Assembly: GCF_014873705.1 (NCBI RefSeq)
Contig: NZ_JADBDS010000001.1
Coordinates: forward strand, 1,860,001 to 1,924,000
Direction: 5' to 3'
From: Mycobacterium sp. OAS707
GTDB taxonomy: Bacteria > Actinomycetota > Actinomycetes > Mycobacteriales > Mycobacteriaceae
DNA length: 64,000 nt
This document shows positions 12,366-22,913 of this stretch, piece by piece. Position 1 is the stretch's first letter. Each line of letters opens with the position of its first letter. A program made the translations under genes and the position numbers. The notes below the pieces were generated by a model that was given only the letters and a program-made list of their open reading frames with translations, was not told where the DNA came from and searched no databases.

Positions 12366-12432
12366 CTGCCACGCTCCTGTCGTTTGCCAGCTTCGCGTGT
12401 CAGATTAGCGCCAATCCGGCGATTGTGAGCCG

Positions 12433-12438
12433 TATCGT
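12433..12438 (+). promoter_or_regulatory. -10 element of a probable leaderless transcript (MFS gene)
   Basis: TATCGT is followed by exactly six bases and the GTG start at 12445. TANNNT six or seven bases before an ATG/GTG is the usual mycobacterial leaderless arrangement. There is no Shine-Dalgarno upstream and no good -35 hexamer. Confidence 0.4.
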
Positions 12439-12444
12439 CGGGCC

Positions 12445-13818
12445 GTGAGCGCGAGGGGCGAATCTGTGCGTTACCGGTGGATCCTTGCGGCCGTCTCGAT
12501 GGCGCTGTTCTGCGTGCAAATCGACTACTTCGCCATGAATCTCGCGCTTCCCCGGATGGCGCTCGATCTGAAAACCACCACGCCCGACCTGCAATGGGTG
12601 ATCAGTGTTTACATGCTCGCGCTGGGCGCCTTCATGGTGCCCGCGGGCCGTATCGGCGATATCTTCGGCCGCAGGCGCGCGCTGCTCGCGGGCGTTGCGC
12701 TGTTTGGAGTGGCGTCGGCGCTGTGCGCATTGGCACCGACAGCGGGACTGGTCATCACCTTTCGCGCTCTGCAGGGCGTCGGTGCGGCGCTGATCTTTCC
12801 GGTTTCCGTGAGCGTGCTGACCAATGCCTTTCCGGCCTCGCGCGCCAGTCATGCGATCGGGTTGGCTTACGGCATAGCGGGATTGGGCAATGCGGCGGGC
12901 CCGTTGATCGGCGGGCTGCTCACCGAGACAATCGGCTGGCGCTGGATATTCTGGCTGAACGTACCGCTCACGCTTGCCGTGCTGGTCATAGCGGCCCGGT
13001 TCATCACGGAGTCGTATGACGAGTCGGTGCCGCGTCGCATCGATGTTGCAGGGTTGGCGCTGATCACCGCCGGAATTGGCTTGTTCACGTTGGCATTTGA
13101 CCGAGGCCCTACGTGGGGGTGGCTTTCGGCGCCGACGGTTGTCGCGTTCGGGTGCGCGTTGGCGGCACTCGCGGTGTTCGTCGCCGTCGAGAACCGCGTG
13201 CGCTGGCCATTGGTGGATCTGTCGCTGGCCCGCAACGCACGGTTCACCGTCTTGGTCATCGCAGGCACCGTGGCGAACGTCGCTTACGGAGTGACGATCT
13301 TCTTGTCGACGATGTACCTGCAGCAGGTGCGCGGACTCGATCCGCTGGCAGCAGGACTGGCCTTCCTCGGACCGTCGGCGGGCGCCGCGTTGGGCGGCGT
13401 ATTGGCGGGCCGGCTCGCGGCCAGCCGGCCGCCGGTCCTCGTGATGGGTGCGACGACGGTCGCCGCAGCGCTGTCGCTTGCGGCGCTGGGCGCGTCGCAC
13501 AGCTGGGTCCTGTATCTACCCGCGCTGAGCGCGTGCGGATTCACGCTGGGCTTGGTCTACGCGTTCACTACGGTCGCGACTCAAGCGGTGGTGCGCACCG
13601 AGCGCGCGGGCGAGGCAGCCGGTGTGACCCTCACAGCGTTGGTCACGCTTGCCGGTGTCGGCGTTGCGGTATCGGGAACGGTGCTCGAGATGCTTCAGCG
13701 GGTCGGGATGTCGCCTGCCGGTGCCATTGACGCCATCGTCGTGGTGCTGGCTGCGCTGTTGCTGCCCGCCGGTGTGGTGGTGCTGTCGATTGCATGGGTA
13801 TCCAAACCGGGCACCTGA
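12445..13818 (+). CDS. MFS drug-exporter-type transporter (DHA2-like)
   Basis: A 457-residue major facilitator protein with twelve or more hydrophobic helices. Motif A appears as GRIGDIFGRRR after the second helix, and GIAGLGNAAGPLIGG resembles the motif C of proton-driven exporters. The first helix has QIDYFAMNLALPRM, close to the D1 motif of 14-helix DHA2 pumps. GTG 12445 is the start. The substrate is unknown; efflux of a drug or metabolite is the family expectation. Its last 124 bases overlap, antisense, the 3' end of the esterase gene. The overlapped stretch encodes its final helix, so the MFS frame is real to its end. Confidence 0.85.
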   Translation: MSARGESVRYRWILAAVSMALFCVQIDYFAMNLALPRMALDLKTTTPDLQWVISVYMLALGAFMVPAGRIGDIFGRRRALLAGVALFGVASALCALAPTAGLVITFRALQGVGAALIFPVSVSVLTNAFPASRASHAIGLAYGIAGLGNAAGPLIGGLLTETIGWRWIFWLNVPLTLAVLVIAARFITESYDESVPRRIDVAGLALITAGIGLFTLAFDRGPTWGWLSAPTVVAFGCALAALAVFVAVENRVRWPLVDLSLARNARFTVLVIAGTVANVAYGVTIFLSTMYLQQVRGLDPLAAGLAFLGPSAGAALGGVLAGRLAASRPPVLVMGATTVAAALSLAALGASHSWVLYLPALSACGFTLGLVYAFTTVATQAVVRTERAGEAAGVTLTALVTLAGVGVAVSGTVLEMLQRVGMSPAGAIDAIVVVLAALLLPAGVVVLSIAWVSKPGT

Positions 13819-14621
13819 GGCGCCGGACCGAGCAGGAAGTACAGCGGCGCGGTCCAGGCCAGGCTCTGCGTCTGGCCCACGCCGTAGCTGGTGTGGACGG
13901 CGACGCGCCGTGCATACGCCGCTTTGGAGTCATCGGCGTCTTCGTCGTAGTCGCAGACCGCGTCGTTGAGATTGCAGACGCTGATGGTGCGCGCGCCGAG
14001 TTCCGGAGCCAGCGGTGCGGGCGCGTGAGCCAGGATCGGCCAATCCTGGGCGACACCCTTGCCGCGCTCGGGGATTCCGCTCGCGGTGCCCAGGTTGAGG
14101 GTGGGATCCTCGGGCCGCCGGTCACCGTCGGCGATCAGCAGCACCGCAGTGAGGTTCGGGCTGCCCGCAAGCGCGGCCAAGTTCCGGTGCACGACCATGG
14201 CGCCCTGCGAGTAGCCGGCCAACACGACCTTGGAGGTCGGGCACTGCGCAACGAACGTGGCGTACTGCTCGCCAAGAGCCTTGGCACCCGCGTCGACGCT
14301 GCCCATGAAGCCGAGCCACGCCCCGACGCCGCCGTTGTCGTCGGGAACCGGCACCGCCGGATAGTCGACGGCCTCAGCGGTCATCGTGCGGCCGTCCTGT
14401 TGCAGCTGCGACGACAGATCGGCAAGGGATTGATTGACCACCCGGCCCATGCCGTTATATGTGGTCAGATCCGCGCCTGTGCGTTCGCCGGATCCGGCGG
14501 CGCCGATCCAGTGCACGTCCGGGCAGCCGGGCGCAGCTGAGGCAGTGGCGGCCGAGACGCCGGCGAATACGGCACTGGCGGCGGCTGCTGCGCAGGCAAG
14601 CGTTGTGACACGACGAAACAT
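13695..14621 (-). CDS. Secreted cutinase-family esterase
   Basis: A 308-residue protein. The N-terminus MFRRVTTLACAAAAASAVF ending in ASAAP is a Sec signal peptide. The mature domain starts CPDVHWIGAAGSGE, with GYSQGAMVV as nucleophile elbow (Ser about residue 120) and the His near RRVAVHTSYG. Mycobacterial cutinase-like proteins are phospholipase/carboxylesterases acting on lipids and esters at the cell surface. ATG 14621 is chosen for the fit of the signal peptide, with GGAGAAGG upstream; an ATG at 14669 would add 16 residues. The Thr/Ala-rich tail after residue 270 lies wholly in the antisense overlap with the MFS gene and may be recently extended. Confidence 0.85.
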   Translation of the reverse strand: MFRRVTTLACAAAAASAVFAGVSAATASAAPGCPDVHWIGAAGSGERTGADLTTYNGMGRVVNQSLADLSSQLQQDGRTMTAEAVDYPAVPVPDDNGGVGAWLGFMGSVDAGAKALGEQYATFVAQCPTSKVVLAGYSQGAMVVHRNLAALAGSPNLTAVLLIADGDRRPEDPTLNLGTASGIPERGKGVAQDWPILAHAPAPLAPELGARTISVCNLNDAVCDYDEDADDSKAAYARRVAVHTSYGVGQTQSLAWTAPLYFLLGPAPQVPGLDTHAIDSTTTPAGSNSAASTTTMASMAPAGDIPTR

Positions 14622-14760
14622 GGAACCCCAACCCTTCTCCGGCCCTACCAGGACCTTCGGGAGGTTCATCGTCCCTACCTGCGCACGCGTTACACGTGTC
14701 ACAATGAAGCGCTGGGCCGCCGACGGTACGGTCGACGGCCCAGCGCAGTCCGGGTTATCG

Positions 14761-15765
14761 CTAGCCGCTGCTACCGCCGCTGCTGCTGCCGCCGCTGCTG
14801 CTGCCGCCGCTGGTCCCGCCGGTGCTGCTACTACTGGAGTTGCCGTTACCACTCGAGGTGTTCGAGCTCGAGTTGTTGTTCGACAAGTTGCCAGATCCCA
14901 CGCCGGAAGCACTGGTGGTGGCATTGCCGCCGATCGCGGTGCCTCCCGTCGCGCGTCCGCTTGTCGCGGTTCCCGAGTTGGTGGCCGAGCCGCCGGTCGC
15001 TGCTCCACCCGTGGAACTGCCGCTGGTGACGGAGCCGCTCGTGGCTCCTCCGCCTGCGCCTCCGGTGGCGTTGGCCTCGCCGCCAGTCTGGTTGGTGTTC
15101 ACATCGCCACCGGTGGCGTCGCCGGTAGTTCCACCGGTCGCGCTGTTTGCACCGCCGGCGGCGGTATTGCCCGCTGCCGTATTGAGAGCGTTCGTCTGGG
15201 TTGCCGCAGCGACTTCGGCAGCGGTGCCGCCGAGCGCCGCGTTTGCGGCGGGGCCGCCGACGCCCGCTCCATTGAGGTTCGCGCCGCCCAGCGCCGCCCC
15301 CAGGCCTCCGATGCCGCCCACCGCCGGATTGATGCCGACCGCCGGGTTGACCGCCGCGCCTCCGACCGCCAGCCCGCCGATCGGCACACCGGCTTCAGTG
15401 GCAGTGCTGAGAGCGGGGCCACCGACCGCGTTGCCGCCAACCGCAGGAGCCGCGTTGGCCACCGTGGCGACCCCGAGGCTGAAGAGGTTGAGCTGCGCGT
15501 TGAGGATATTGCCCGTACCGAGGGCAAGCTGATTGGAATTGCCATTTCCACTGGTGCCGATGACAAGATTGTTGCCGCTCGCAATGGGGGTGTTGTTTCC
15601 GCTCAACAGCCACCAACTGGAATCGGTGTCGGCATACGCCGTCGGTGAATTCATTGTCATGAGCGCGCCGAATCCAATGGCGCTGCCGGCGACGGCGCTC
15701 ATCGCAATCGCACGATTGAGCTTCACTGGTATCGGCGATTTGCGTGTCTTGCGATGCTTATTCAT
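14761..15765 (-). CDS. Secreted Gly/Ala/Asn/Ser-rich protein with one GNGN-NQ repeat unit
   Basis: A 334-residue protein with no recognised enzyme domain. A basic N-terminus (NKHRKTRKS) and hydrophobic segment ending PTAYADTD form a Sec signal peptide. Residues 72-98 (GNGNSNQLALGTGNILNAQL and on) match the repeat unit of the protein encoded just upstream. A Gly/Ala-rich middle follows, with VGG, AGG and TGG steps, then TGG-rich and finally a Ser/Gly tail (SSGGSSSGG). Composition suggests an extracellular, probably structural or glycosylated surface protein. AAGGA precedes ATG 15765. It lies in the same direction as the next repeat protein, 112 bases downstream of it, and is likely co-transcribed. 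Confidence 0.7.
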   Translation of the reverse strand: MNKHRKTRKSPIPVKLNRAIAMSAVAGSAIGFGALMTMNSPTAYADTDSSWWLLSGNNTPIASGNNLVIGTSGNGNSNQLALGTGNILNAQLNLFSLGVATVANAAPAVGGNAVGGPALSTATEAGVPIGGLAVGGAAVNPAVGINPAVGGIGGLGAALGGANLNGAGVGGPAANAALGGTAAEVAAATQTNALNTAAGNTAAGGANSATGGTTGDATGGDVNTNQTGGEANATGGAGGGATSGSVTSGSSTGGAATGGSATNSGTATSGRATGGTAIGGNATTSASGVGSGNLSNNNSSSNTSSGNGNSSSSSTGGTSGGSSSGGSSSGGSSG

Positions 15766-15877
15766 TTCTGAAAGTCCTTCTTGTGTCGACGTTGTTCGGT
15801 TGTCGTTTGTGATGCAGTGCGACACTCAGCGACGACACTGCCGATTGCGTTCACTTCATTCGCACCTCCTGCTCACC

Positions 15878-17248
15878 TCACCCCGCTCCTGAACCGCCTG
15901 CGCCTCCCGAGCCAGCTGAATCGCCGGAACCGGAGGTTCCGCTTGTGCCGGAAGTCCCGCTTGTGCCAGAGGTTCCGCTGGTACCCGATGTGCTGCTGGT
16001 ACCTGATGTCCCGACGGAACTCGTTGTGCTGCTGCCACTTTCAGTCGCAGTGGACGTAGAGGAGCTGACCTGGCCGGAGGTTCCCGCCGAAGACGTCGAC
16101 GTGGGGGTCGTGCTGGATGTGGTGAGCTGACTGCCGGACTGGCTGCCACTGAGCTCCGCCGGACGAGGACTCAGGCCGATGTCCCCGATACTCGTCTGGG
16201 GGTTGTCGACATTGCTCGTACCGACCGCCGTCTGATTGGTGTTGCCATTGCCGGTGGAACCCGTCGATATGACGCTGCCCGACCCGCCGACCGTCGTTTG
16301 GCTGTTATTGCCGTTACCGGTCGCTTCGTTTGTGACCGCCGTGTTGTTGCTTTGATTTGAGCCGCCAATGCTCACTTGGGGGTTCGTTATGTTCGACGTG
16401 CCGACTGCGGTTTGAGTGGTGTTTCCGTTGCCGGTCGCACCACCGAGGAAACCTCCCCACAGCCGGGTGACGGCTCCCAGAAGTCCACCGGCTTGCGTCA
16501 CGGCAGCCTGGCTGTAGTTCCCGTTGTTCTCCGCGAGATTGGTGATCGCGGTGTTGTTGCTGACGTTCGGGCCGAAGATGCTGAACTGCGGATTGACGAT
16601 GTTGCCCGAGAAGAACGCGAACTGAGTAGCGTTGCCGTTTCCGGTCATTCCACCGAACCAGCCCGGCCACAGTCCAGGGACCGATGTCACCGAGGCGGCG
16701 GTGTTGTTGCCGTAACCGCTGGCGACGTTGGTGTTCGTCGTGTTGTTGCTCAAATTTCCGCCGAAGAGGCTGGTTTGCGGATTGAAGATGTTGAACGACA
16801 GGAAGCTGATCTGGGTGACGTTGTTGACGGGGCCCTGCGCGGCTCCGCCGATCACGAGCTCTTGATTCCAAAAGCCCTCGATGAACTGGGTGATCGGGTT
16901 GTTGAAGAGCGGATTGTTGACGAGCGGATTGTTGAAGGTACTGGTCGTGCCGTTGTCACCGGTCGAGTTGTTGCTGACGTTGGGACCGAGCAGCCCCAGC
17001 TGCGGATCGAAAATGTTGCCCTGAACGAGGTTGACCCGAACCTCGTTCGTGCTGCCGTTTCCTGCCGTGGAGCGAAACACGATGGTCAGCGCCTGGACGG
17101 TCGGGGTCGCCATCTCCACGGCCGCGCCGATGCACATGCATGCACCGCCCACCACCACCACGCGCGTCAGCGTGGATCGTTTACGAGGCTGTCTATGCGC
17201 GCCCGTAGTCGTCTCTTGTTGCAGGCCATAGCCGCTACACCGTGTCAT
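15878..17248 (-). CDS. Secreted repeat protein with five Asn/Gln-rich units and Ser/Thr/Gly tail
   Basis: A 456-residue protein of unknown function. Basic N-terminus (RQPRKRSTLTR) and hydrophobic VVVVGGACMCIGAAV with a cleavage-like TVQA form a signal peptide. Then come five copies of a unit read as GNGN-xx-Q-x(6-8)-NI-x-NPQ-x-S-xx-G-x-N-x-SNNT at about residues 61, 139, 202, 272 and 332. Hydrophobic Trp/Gly inserts (PGLWPGWFGG, TRLWGGFLGG) separate units 2-3 and 3-4. Residues 365-456 are Ser/Thr/Gly-rich with a run of TSG triplets. The regular Gln/Asn spacing suggests a beta-solenoid or curlin-like fold; that is a hypothesis. A promoter with a perfect TTGACA lies upstream. Confidence 0.72.
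   Translation of the reverse strand: MTRCSGYGLQQETTTGAHRQPRKRSTLTRVVVVGGACMCIGAAVEMATPTVQALTIVFRSTAGNGSTNEVRVNLVQGNIFDPQLGLLGPNVSNNSTGDNGTTSTFNNPLVNNPLFNNPITQFIEGFWNQELVIGGAAQGPVNNVTQISFLSFNIFNPQTSLFGGNLSNNTTNTNVASGYGNNTAASVTSVPGLWPGWFGGMTGNGNATQFAFFSGNIVNPQFSIFGPNVSNNTAITNLAENNGNYSQAAVTQAGGLLGAVTRLWGGFLGGATGNGNTTQTAVGTSNITNPQVSIGGSNQSNNTAVTNEATGNGNNSQTTVGGSGSVISTGSTGNGNTNQTAVGTSNVDNPQTSIGDIGLSPRPAELSGSQSGSQLTTSSTTPTSTSSAGTSGQVSSSTSTATESGSSTTSSVGTSGTSSTSGTSGTSGTSGTSGTSGTSGSGDSAGSGGAGGSGAG
15929..16018 (-). repeat. Low-complexity TSG triplet run in secreted protein
   Basis: About thirty residues made of TSG with occasional SST and VGT, residues 411-440 of the protein. At the DNA level it is a 9-base-like periodic repeat rich in GGTACC/CCGCTTGTGCC variants. 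Such Ser/Thr-rich tails are candidate sites of O-mannosylation in mycobacteria. Confidence 0.6.
16184..17068 (-). repeat. Five degenerate protein-level repeats (GNGN..Q..NI.NPQ..SNNT)
   Basis: Units begin at residues 61, 139, 202, 272 and 332 of the protein, spaced 60-78 residues. The last two are nearly identical in their core (TGNGNT.QTAVGTSN). The first is the most diverged (GNGSTNEVRVNLVQGNIFDP). A single further unit sits in the neighbouring secreted protein at its residues 72-98. Confidence 0.75.
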
Positions 17249-17298
17249 CGGCGTTCCCCATCCCGCGTACCCGAAGCTGGAAGAACTCGCTTACGCAG

Positions 17299-17328
17299 AC
17301 GTTAAAACTTTGCTAGCTAATGTGTCAA
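17299..17328 (-). promoter_or_regulatory. SigA-type promoter of the secreted repeat-protein genes
   Basis: On the minus strand a perfect TTGACA (17323-17328) is followed by 18 bases and TAACGT (17299-17304), matching TANNNT. The predicted start is about 44 bases before ATG 17248. Confidence 0.65.
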
Positions 17329-17619
17329 GGGTCACATCTGCCAGGGATGGGTGCGGACACTGCGGTTTTGGCGAAGATCACGGCGCGCAGGCGGTGGCCA
17401 GATAGCTGCCGCCCTAGGTCACAATATCCACGTATAGCTGCAGTTATTCGGGTTTCACCGGTCGCCGCTGCGGCGTTGACGCAAGCGGTAATTCTTGCAC
17501 AAGCAAACTAACTAAGCTGATAATTAATTTTTACGTTCGAGCAAAATTATCGGTTCCGCTGTTAACTCACGTGGGAGTTGGTAGGGTGCGGCTGCCAACA
17601 CCAGCTCGCGCACAACACG

Positions 17620-17654
17620 AAAGCGGCGCCCACCGGAAAGGTGAGCGCCGCTTT
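17620..17654 (-). terminator. Hairpin terminator after tuf
   Basis: AAAGCGGCGC (17620-17629) pairs perfectly with GCGCCGCTTT (17645-17654), with an inner CACC/GGTG pair. It starts 19 bases past the tuf stop. No long U-run follows, as is common in mycobacteria. Confidence 0.7.
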
Positions 17655-17672
17655 GCGGTACTAAGTGTCAGA

Positions 17673-18863
17673 TCACTTGATGATCTTGGTAACCCGGCCG
17701 GCGCCGACGGTACGGCCACCCTCGCGGATCGCGAATCGCAGGCCCTCGTCCATGGCGACTGGCTGGATGAGCTTGACGGAAATGTCGGTGTTGTCACCGG
17801 GCATGACCATCTCGGTGCCCTCCGGCAGCGTCACCACACCGGTCACGTCGGTGGTGCGGAAGTAGAACTGCGGACGGTAGTTGTTGAAGAACGGCGTGTG
17901 GCGGCCGCCCTCGTCCTTGGACAGGATGTAGACCTGGCCCTCGAACTCGGTGTGCGGCGTGGTGGTGCCGGGCTTGATCACAACCTGACCGCGCTCGACG
18001 TCCTCACGCTTGATGCCACGAAGCAGCAGACCGACGTTGTCACCGGCCTGGCCCTGATCGAGCAGCTTGCGGAACATCTCGACGCCGGTGACCGTGGTCT
18101 TGGTGGTCTCGGGACGGATGCCGACGATCTCGACTTCCTCGTTCACGTTGACCACGCCGCGCTCCACACGACCGGTGACCACGGTGCCGCGGCCGGTGAT
18201 CGTGAAGACGTCCTCGACGGGCATCAGGAACGGCTTGTCGGTCTCGCGAACCGGATCCGGGATCGACTCATCGACCGCGTCCATGAGCTCCTCGACGGAC
18301 TTGACCCACTTCTCGTCGCCCTCGAGCGCCTTCAGCGCGGAAACCCGGATGACCGGGGCATCCTCGTCGAACTCCTGGGCGGCCAGCAGCTCGCGGACCT
18401 CCATCTCGACGAGCTCGATGAGCTCCTCGTCATCCACCGCGTCGGCCTTGTTCAGGGCGACCAGGATGTAGGGCACACCAACCTGGCGGGCCAGCAGCAC
18501 GTGCTCACGGGTCTGCGGCATCGGGCCGTCGGTCGCGGCGACTACCAGGATCGCGCCGTCCATCTGGGCGGCACCGGTGATCATGTTCTTGATGTAGTCG
18601 GCGTGACCGGGGGCGTCGACGTGCGCGTAGTGACGCTTCTCGGTCTGGTACTCCACGTGGGAGATGTTGATCGTGATACCGCGCTGACGCTCTTCAGGCG
18701 CATTGTCGATCTGGTCGAATGCGCGCGACTCGTTCAACTCGGGGTACTTGTCGTGCAGAACCTTGGTGATTGCTGCAGTAAGCGTGGTCTTGCCGTGGTC
18801 AACGTGACCGATGGTCCCGATGTTGACGTGCGGCTTCGTCCGCTCGAACTTCGCCTTCGCCAC
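17673..18863 (-). CDS. tuf: Translation elongation factor EF-Tu
   Basis: A 396-residue GTPase delivering aminoacyl-tRNA to the ribosome. The P-loop GHVDHGKTT lies near residue 19, the switch-[10 protein letters not shown] near residue 81, and NKAD for guanine recognition near residue 136. Domains 2 and 3 follow to the C-terminal [11 protein letters not shown]. Start is GTG 18863 with AGGAGG eight bases upstream. It is last in the rpsL-rpsG-fusA-tuf (str) operon and is followed by a hairpin terminator. It is the only tuf copy in the window. Confidence 0.98.
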   Translation of the reverse strand: MAKAKFERTKPHVNIGTIGHVDHGKTTLTAAITKVLHDKYPELNESRAFDQIDNAPEERQRGITINISHVEYQTEKRHYAHVDAPGHADYIKNMITGAAQMDGAILVVAATDGPMPQTREHVLLARQVGVPYILVALNKADAVDDEELIELVEMEVRELLAAQEFDEDAPVIRVSALKALEGDEKWVKSVEELMDAVDESIPDPVRETDKPFLMPVEDVFTITGRGTVVTGRVERGVVNVNEEVEIVGIRPETTKTTVTGVEMFRKLLDQGQAGDNVGLLLRGIKREDVERGQVVIKPGTTTPHTEFEGQVYILSKDEGGRHTPFFNNYRPQFYFRTTDVTGVVTLPEGTEMVMPGDNTDISVKLIQPVAMDEGLRFAIREGGRTVGAGRVTKIIK

Positions 18864-18952
18864 TGTGTTGTCCTCCTGGACTGTGTTGGTGCTTGTTGTA
18901 AAGCAGGTTTGATCTTTGCAGTTGTTCTTCGCCGCGGTGACGGCAGGTCAGG

Positions 18953-21058
<2,106 letters not shown>

Positions 21059-21142
21059 AGAAGTCTTCTCTTTCGCTTGATCGTTGCTGTTGTCAGGCTT
21101 GACACCCCAGCGCCTGCGGCTGCACTGCCGTCAGGCGCTGAA

Positions 21143-21613
21143 TCACCAGCGGTAGTGCGCGAAGGCGCGGTTTGCCTCGGCCATTTTGTGGGTGTCCTCG
21201 CGTCGCTTGACGGCGGCACCCAGGCCGTTACTGGCGTCGAGGATCTCGTTCGCCAGGCGCTCGACCATGGTCTTCTCGCGGCGGGCCTTGGAAAAGCTGA
21301 CCAGCCAGCGCAGTGCCAGCGTGACCGAACGGTCCGCGCGCACCTCGACGGGAACCTGGTAGGTCGCACCGCCGACGCGGCGGCTGCGGACCTCGAGTGC
21401 GGGCTTGACGTTGTCGAGTGCGCGCTTGAGGGTGACCACCGGATCGGTGCCGGTCTTGTCCCGAGCCTGCTCGAGCGCACCATAAACAATGCGCTCGGCC
21501 AGCGATTTCTTCCCGTCCAGGAGAACTTTGTTGACCAGCTGGGTGACCAGCTGCGACCCGTAGACCGGATCGTTGACCAACGGACGCTTGGGTGCGGGCC
21601 CCTTGCGTGGCAT
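21143..21613 (-). CDS. rpsG: 30S ribosomal protein S7
   Basis: A 156-residue primary 16S rRNA-binding protein that nucleates the 30S head. The N-terminus [20 protein letters not shown] and the [13 protein letters not shown] core are typical. Its ATG overlaps the rpsL stop (TGATG), so the two are translationally coupled. In enteric bacteria S7 represses its own operon; no such leader structure was identified here. Confidence 0.98.
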   Translation of the reverse strand: MPRKGPAPKRPLVNDPVYGSQLVTQLVNKVLLDGKKSLAERIVYGALEQARDKTGTDPVVTLKRALDNVKPALEVRSRRVGGATYQVPVEVRADRSVTLALRWLVSFSKARREKTMVERLANEILDASNGLGAAVKRREDTHKMAEANRAFAHYRW

Positions 21614-21987
21614 CAGCTCTTCTCCTTCTTGGCGCCGTAGCGGCTACGGGCTTGCTTGCGGTTCTTCACACCCTGGGTGTCCAGCGAGCCGCGGATGATC
21701 TTGTAGCGCACGCCCGGCAGATCCTTCACACGACCGCCACGCACCAGCACCATCGAGTGCTCCTGCAGGTTGTGGCCCTCGCCTGGGATGTAGGCCGTGA
21801 CCTCAACCTGGCTCGTCAGCTTGACGCGGGCGACCTTCCGAAGCGCCGAGTTCGGCTTCTTCGGGGTGGTGGTGTACACGCGGGTGCACACGCCGCGACG
21901 CTGCGGGCTGCCCTTGAGGGCCGCGGTCTTCACCTTGGCGATCTTGTCGCGGCGGCCCTTGCGGACGAGCTGCTGAATGGTTGGCAT
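21613..21987 (-). CDS. rpsL: 30S ribosomal protein S12
   Basis: A 124-residue decoding-centre protein. [13 protein letters not shown] includes Lys43, and VKDLPGVRY includes Lys88, the two positions altered in high-level streptomycin resistance; both are wild type. The Asp at 89 follows Lys88. It is first in the str operon, 277 bases after the TetR gene that corresponds to Rv0681. The promoter must lie in 21988-22264, but I found no pair of hexamers there that I trust. Confidence 0.98.
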
Positions 21988-22264
21988 CTACCGGCTTTCT
22001 GTGTAGCTAGTTCGTTCTTCAAGTCTCTGTACTGCAGTTATGTCCCGTTCACGTACCCCGCGATCGGGTGTGTCGCATGCGCCCGCCGCGTAGATTTTCT
22101 CTAGGCTTCGTGGACACGCGAATTGGCCCGGCGTGCAGGCATGCTTGAGCTTTTCACGTCTGCAAGCGCCTTATCTGCCAGGCACGATCGTCCACAATAC
22201 CAGCAGGGCCGCAGCGCTCCAAACCTGCGCGAAACCGCCTAACCGCAGGTCAGCCCCAGCTCGC

Positions 22265-22849
22265 TCAGCGCCTTTCCATCCCGGTCGCCAGCCTCATCAC
22301 CATATCCGTGAAAACGGCATCCGTGTCGATCCCGTACATGGCTCCGGTCATCTCCAGCAGCACGAACCCATGCATCGCCGACCAGAATTCGAGCGCGGCG
22401 TAGAACGCCGCGTCGCCGTCGAGGCCGTAGGAGGCAAGCACGGAGATGACCGGCGCGGCGGCCGCCCTTGTCGCGTCGGTGAACTCCGGATCGTCGCCGC
22501 CGAGCGGCATCCGGGTGAACGCCGAATACCGACCCGGGTGGTGGTGCGCGTAGCTGCGGTAGGCACTGGCCATCACCATCACCGCGTCGTCACGGGTGCG
22601 GCCCTCACCGACCGTGTTGAGCATTTCGATGATGTCGCCGACCACCCGCATGCGCACGGTGCGACGCAGGTCCTCGAGGCTCTGGACGTGGTTGTACAGC
22701 GACGGGCCCTTGGTGCCCAGCTGGGTGGCCAGCGCGTTGATGGTCAGCGCGTCCCAGCCCTCCCTGTCGAGGAACGTCAGCGCAGCATTCACTATGGAGT
22801 CCCGGCTGAGCTTGGTGGCGCGTCGGCCGCTCGCTGATGGAGCCGCCAT
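22265..22849 (-). CDS. TetR family transcriptional regulator (Rv0681-like)
   Basis: A 194-residue repressor. The helix-turn-helix lies at about residues 30-60 (TINALATQLGTKGPSLYNHV) and is followed by an all-helical ligand domain of the TetR_C_13/WHG kind (FWSAMHGFVLLEM). ATG 22849 has GGAAGG upstream. It is directly upstream of rpsL as in M. tuberculosis. A 28-base near-perfect inverted repeat sits 33-60 bases before its start and is the likely operator, so autorepression is expected. Ligand unknown. Confidence 0.9.
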   Translation of the reverse strand: MAAPSASGRRATKLSRDSIVNAALTFLDREGWDALTINALATQLGTKGPSLYNHVQSLEDLRRTVRMRVVGDIIEMLNTVGEGRTRDDAVMVMASAYRSYAHHHPGRYSAFTRMPLGGDDPEFTDATRAAAAPVISVLASYGLDGDAAFYAALEFWSAMHGFVLLEMTGAMYGIDTDAVFTDMVMRLATGMERR

Positions 22850-22881
22850 GGCCGTTTCCTTCCGTCGAACAGAACCTGATC

Positions 22882-22909
22882 AGGGAAAACTAACACCTCT
22901 AGTTTCCCT
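22882..22909. promoter_or_regulatory. Inverted-repeat operator upstream of the TetR gene
   Basis: Arms AGGGAAAACTA and TAGTTTCCCT are complementary apart from one extra A and surround a short centre (ACACCTC). It lies in the 64-base gap between the DUF3558 gene and the TetR gene. On the minus strand TAGTTT within it could serve as -10 element. Size and position fit a TetR dimer-pair site. Confidence 0.65.
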
Positions 22910-22913
22910 GCGG

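Larger units (their letters stand above)
17249..17672. other. AT-rich intergenic region between repeat-protein gene and tuf
   Basis: Four hundred bases with no supported gene. The part at 17500-17560 is strikingly AT-rich for this genome (runs such as GATAATTAATTTTTACG). It holds the promoter of the repeat-protein gene on one side and the tuf terminator on the other, each listed separately. AT-rich patches of this kind are typical binding sites of the silencer Lsr2; that is inference. Confidence 0.5.

Noticed and set aside
14761..14830. Repetitive GCTGCTGCCGCC sequence resembling a repeat array
   Set aside because: It is the codon run of the Ser/Gly tail of a secreted protein. No spacers of constant length exist, so it is not a CRISPR array.
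17500..17570. AT-rich stretch as a replication origin or attachment site
   Set aside because: No DnaA boxes, tRNA end, integrase or direct repeats are present; base composition alone is not enough.
21988..22264. A specific promoter for rpsL
   Set aside because: Several partial hexamers were examined (for example TTGTGG before ATAAGG), but none had both acceptable boxes and spacing.
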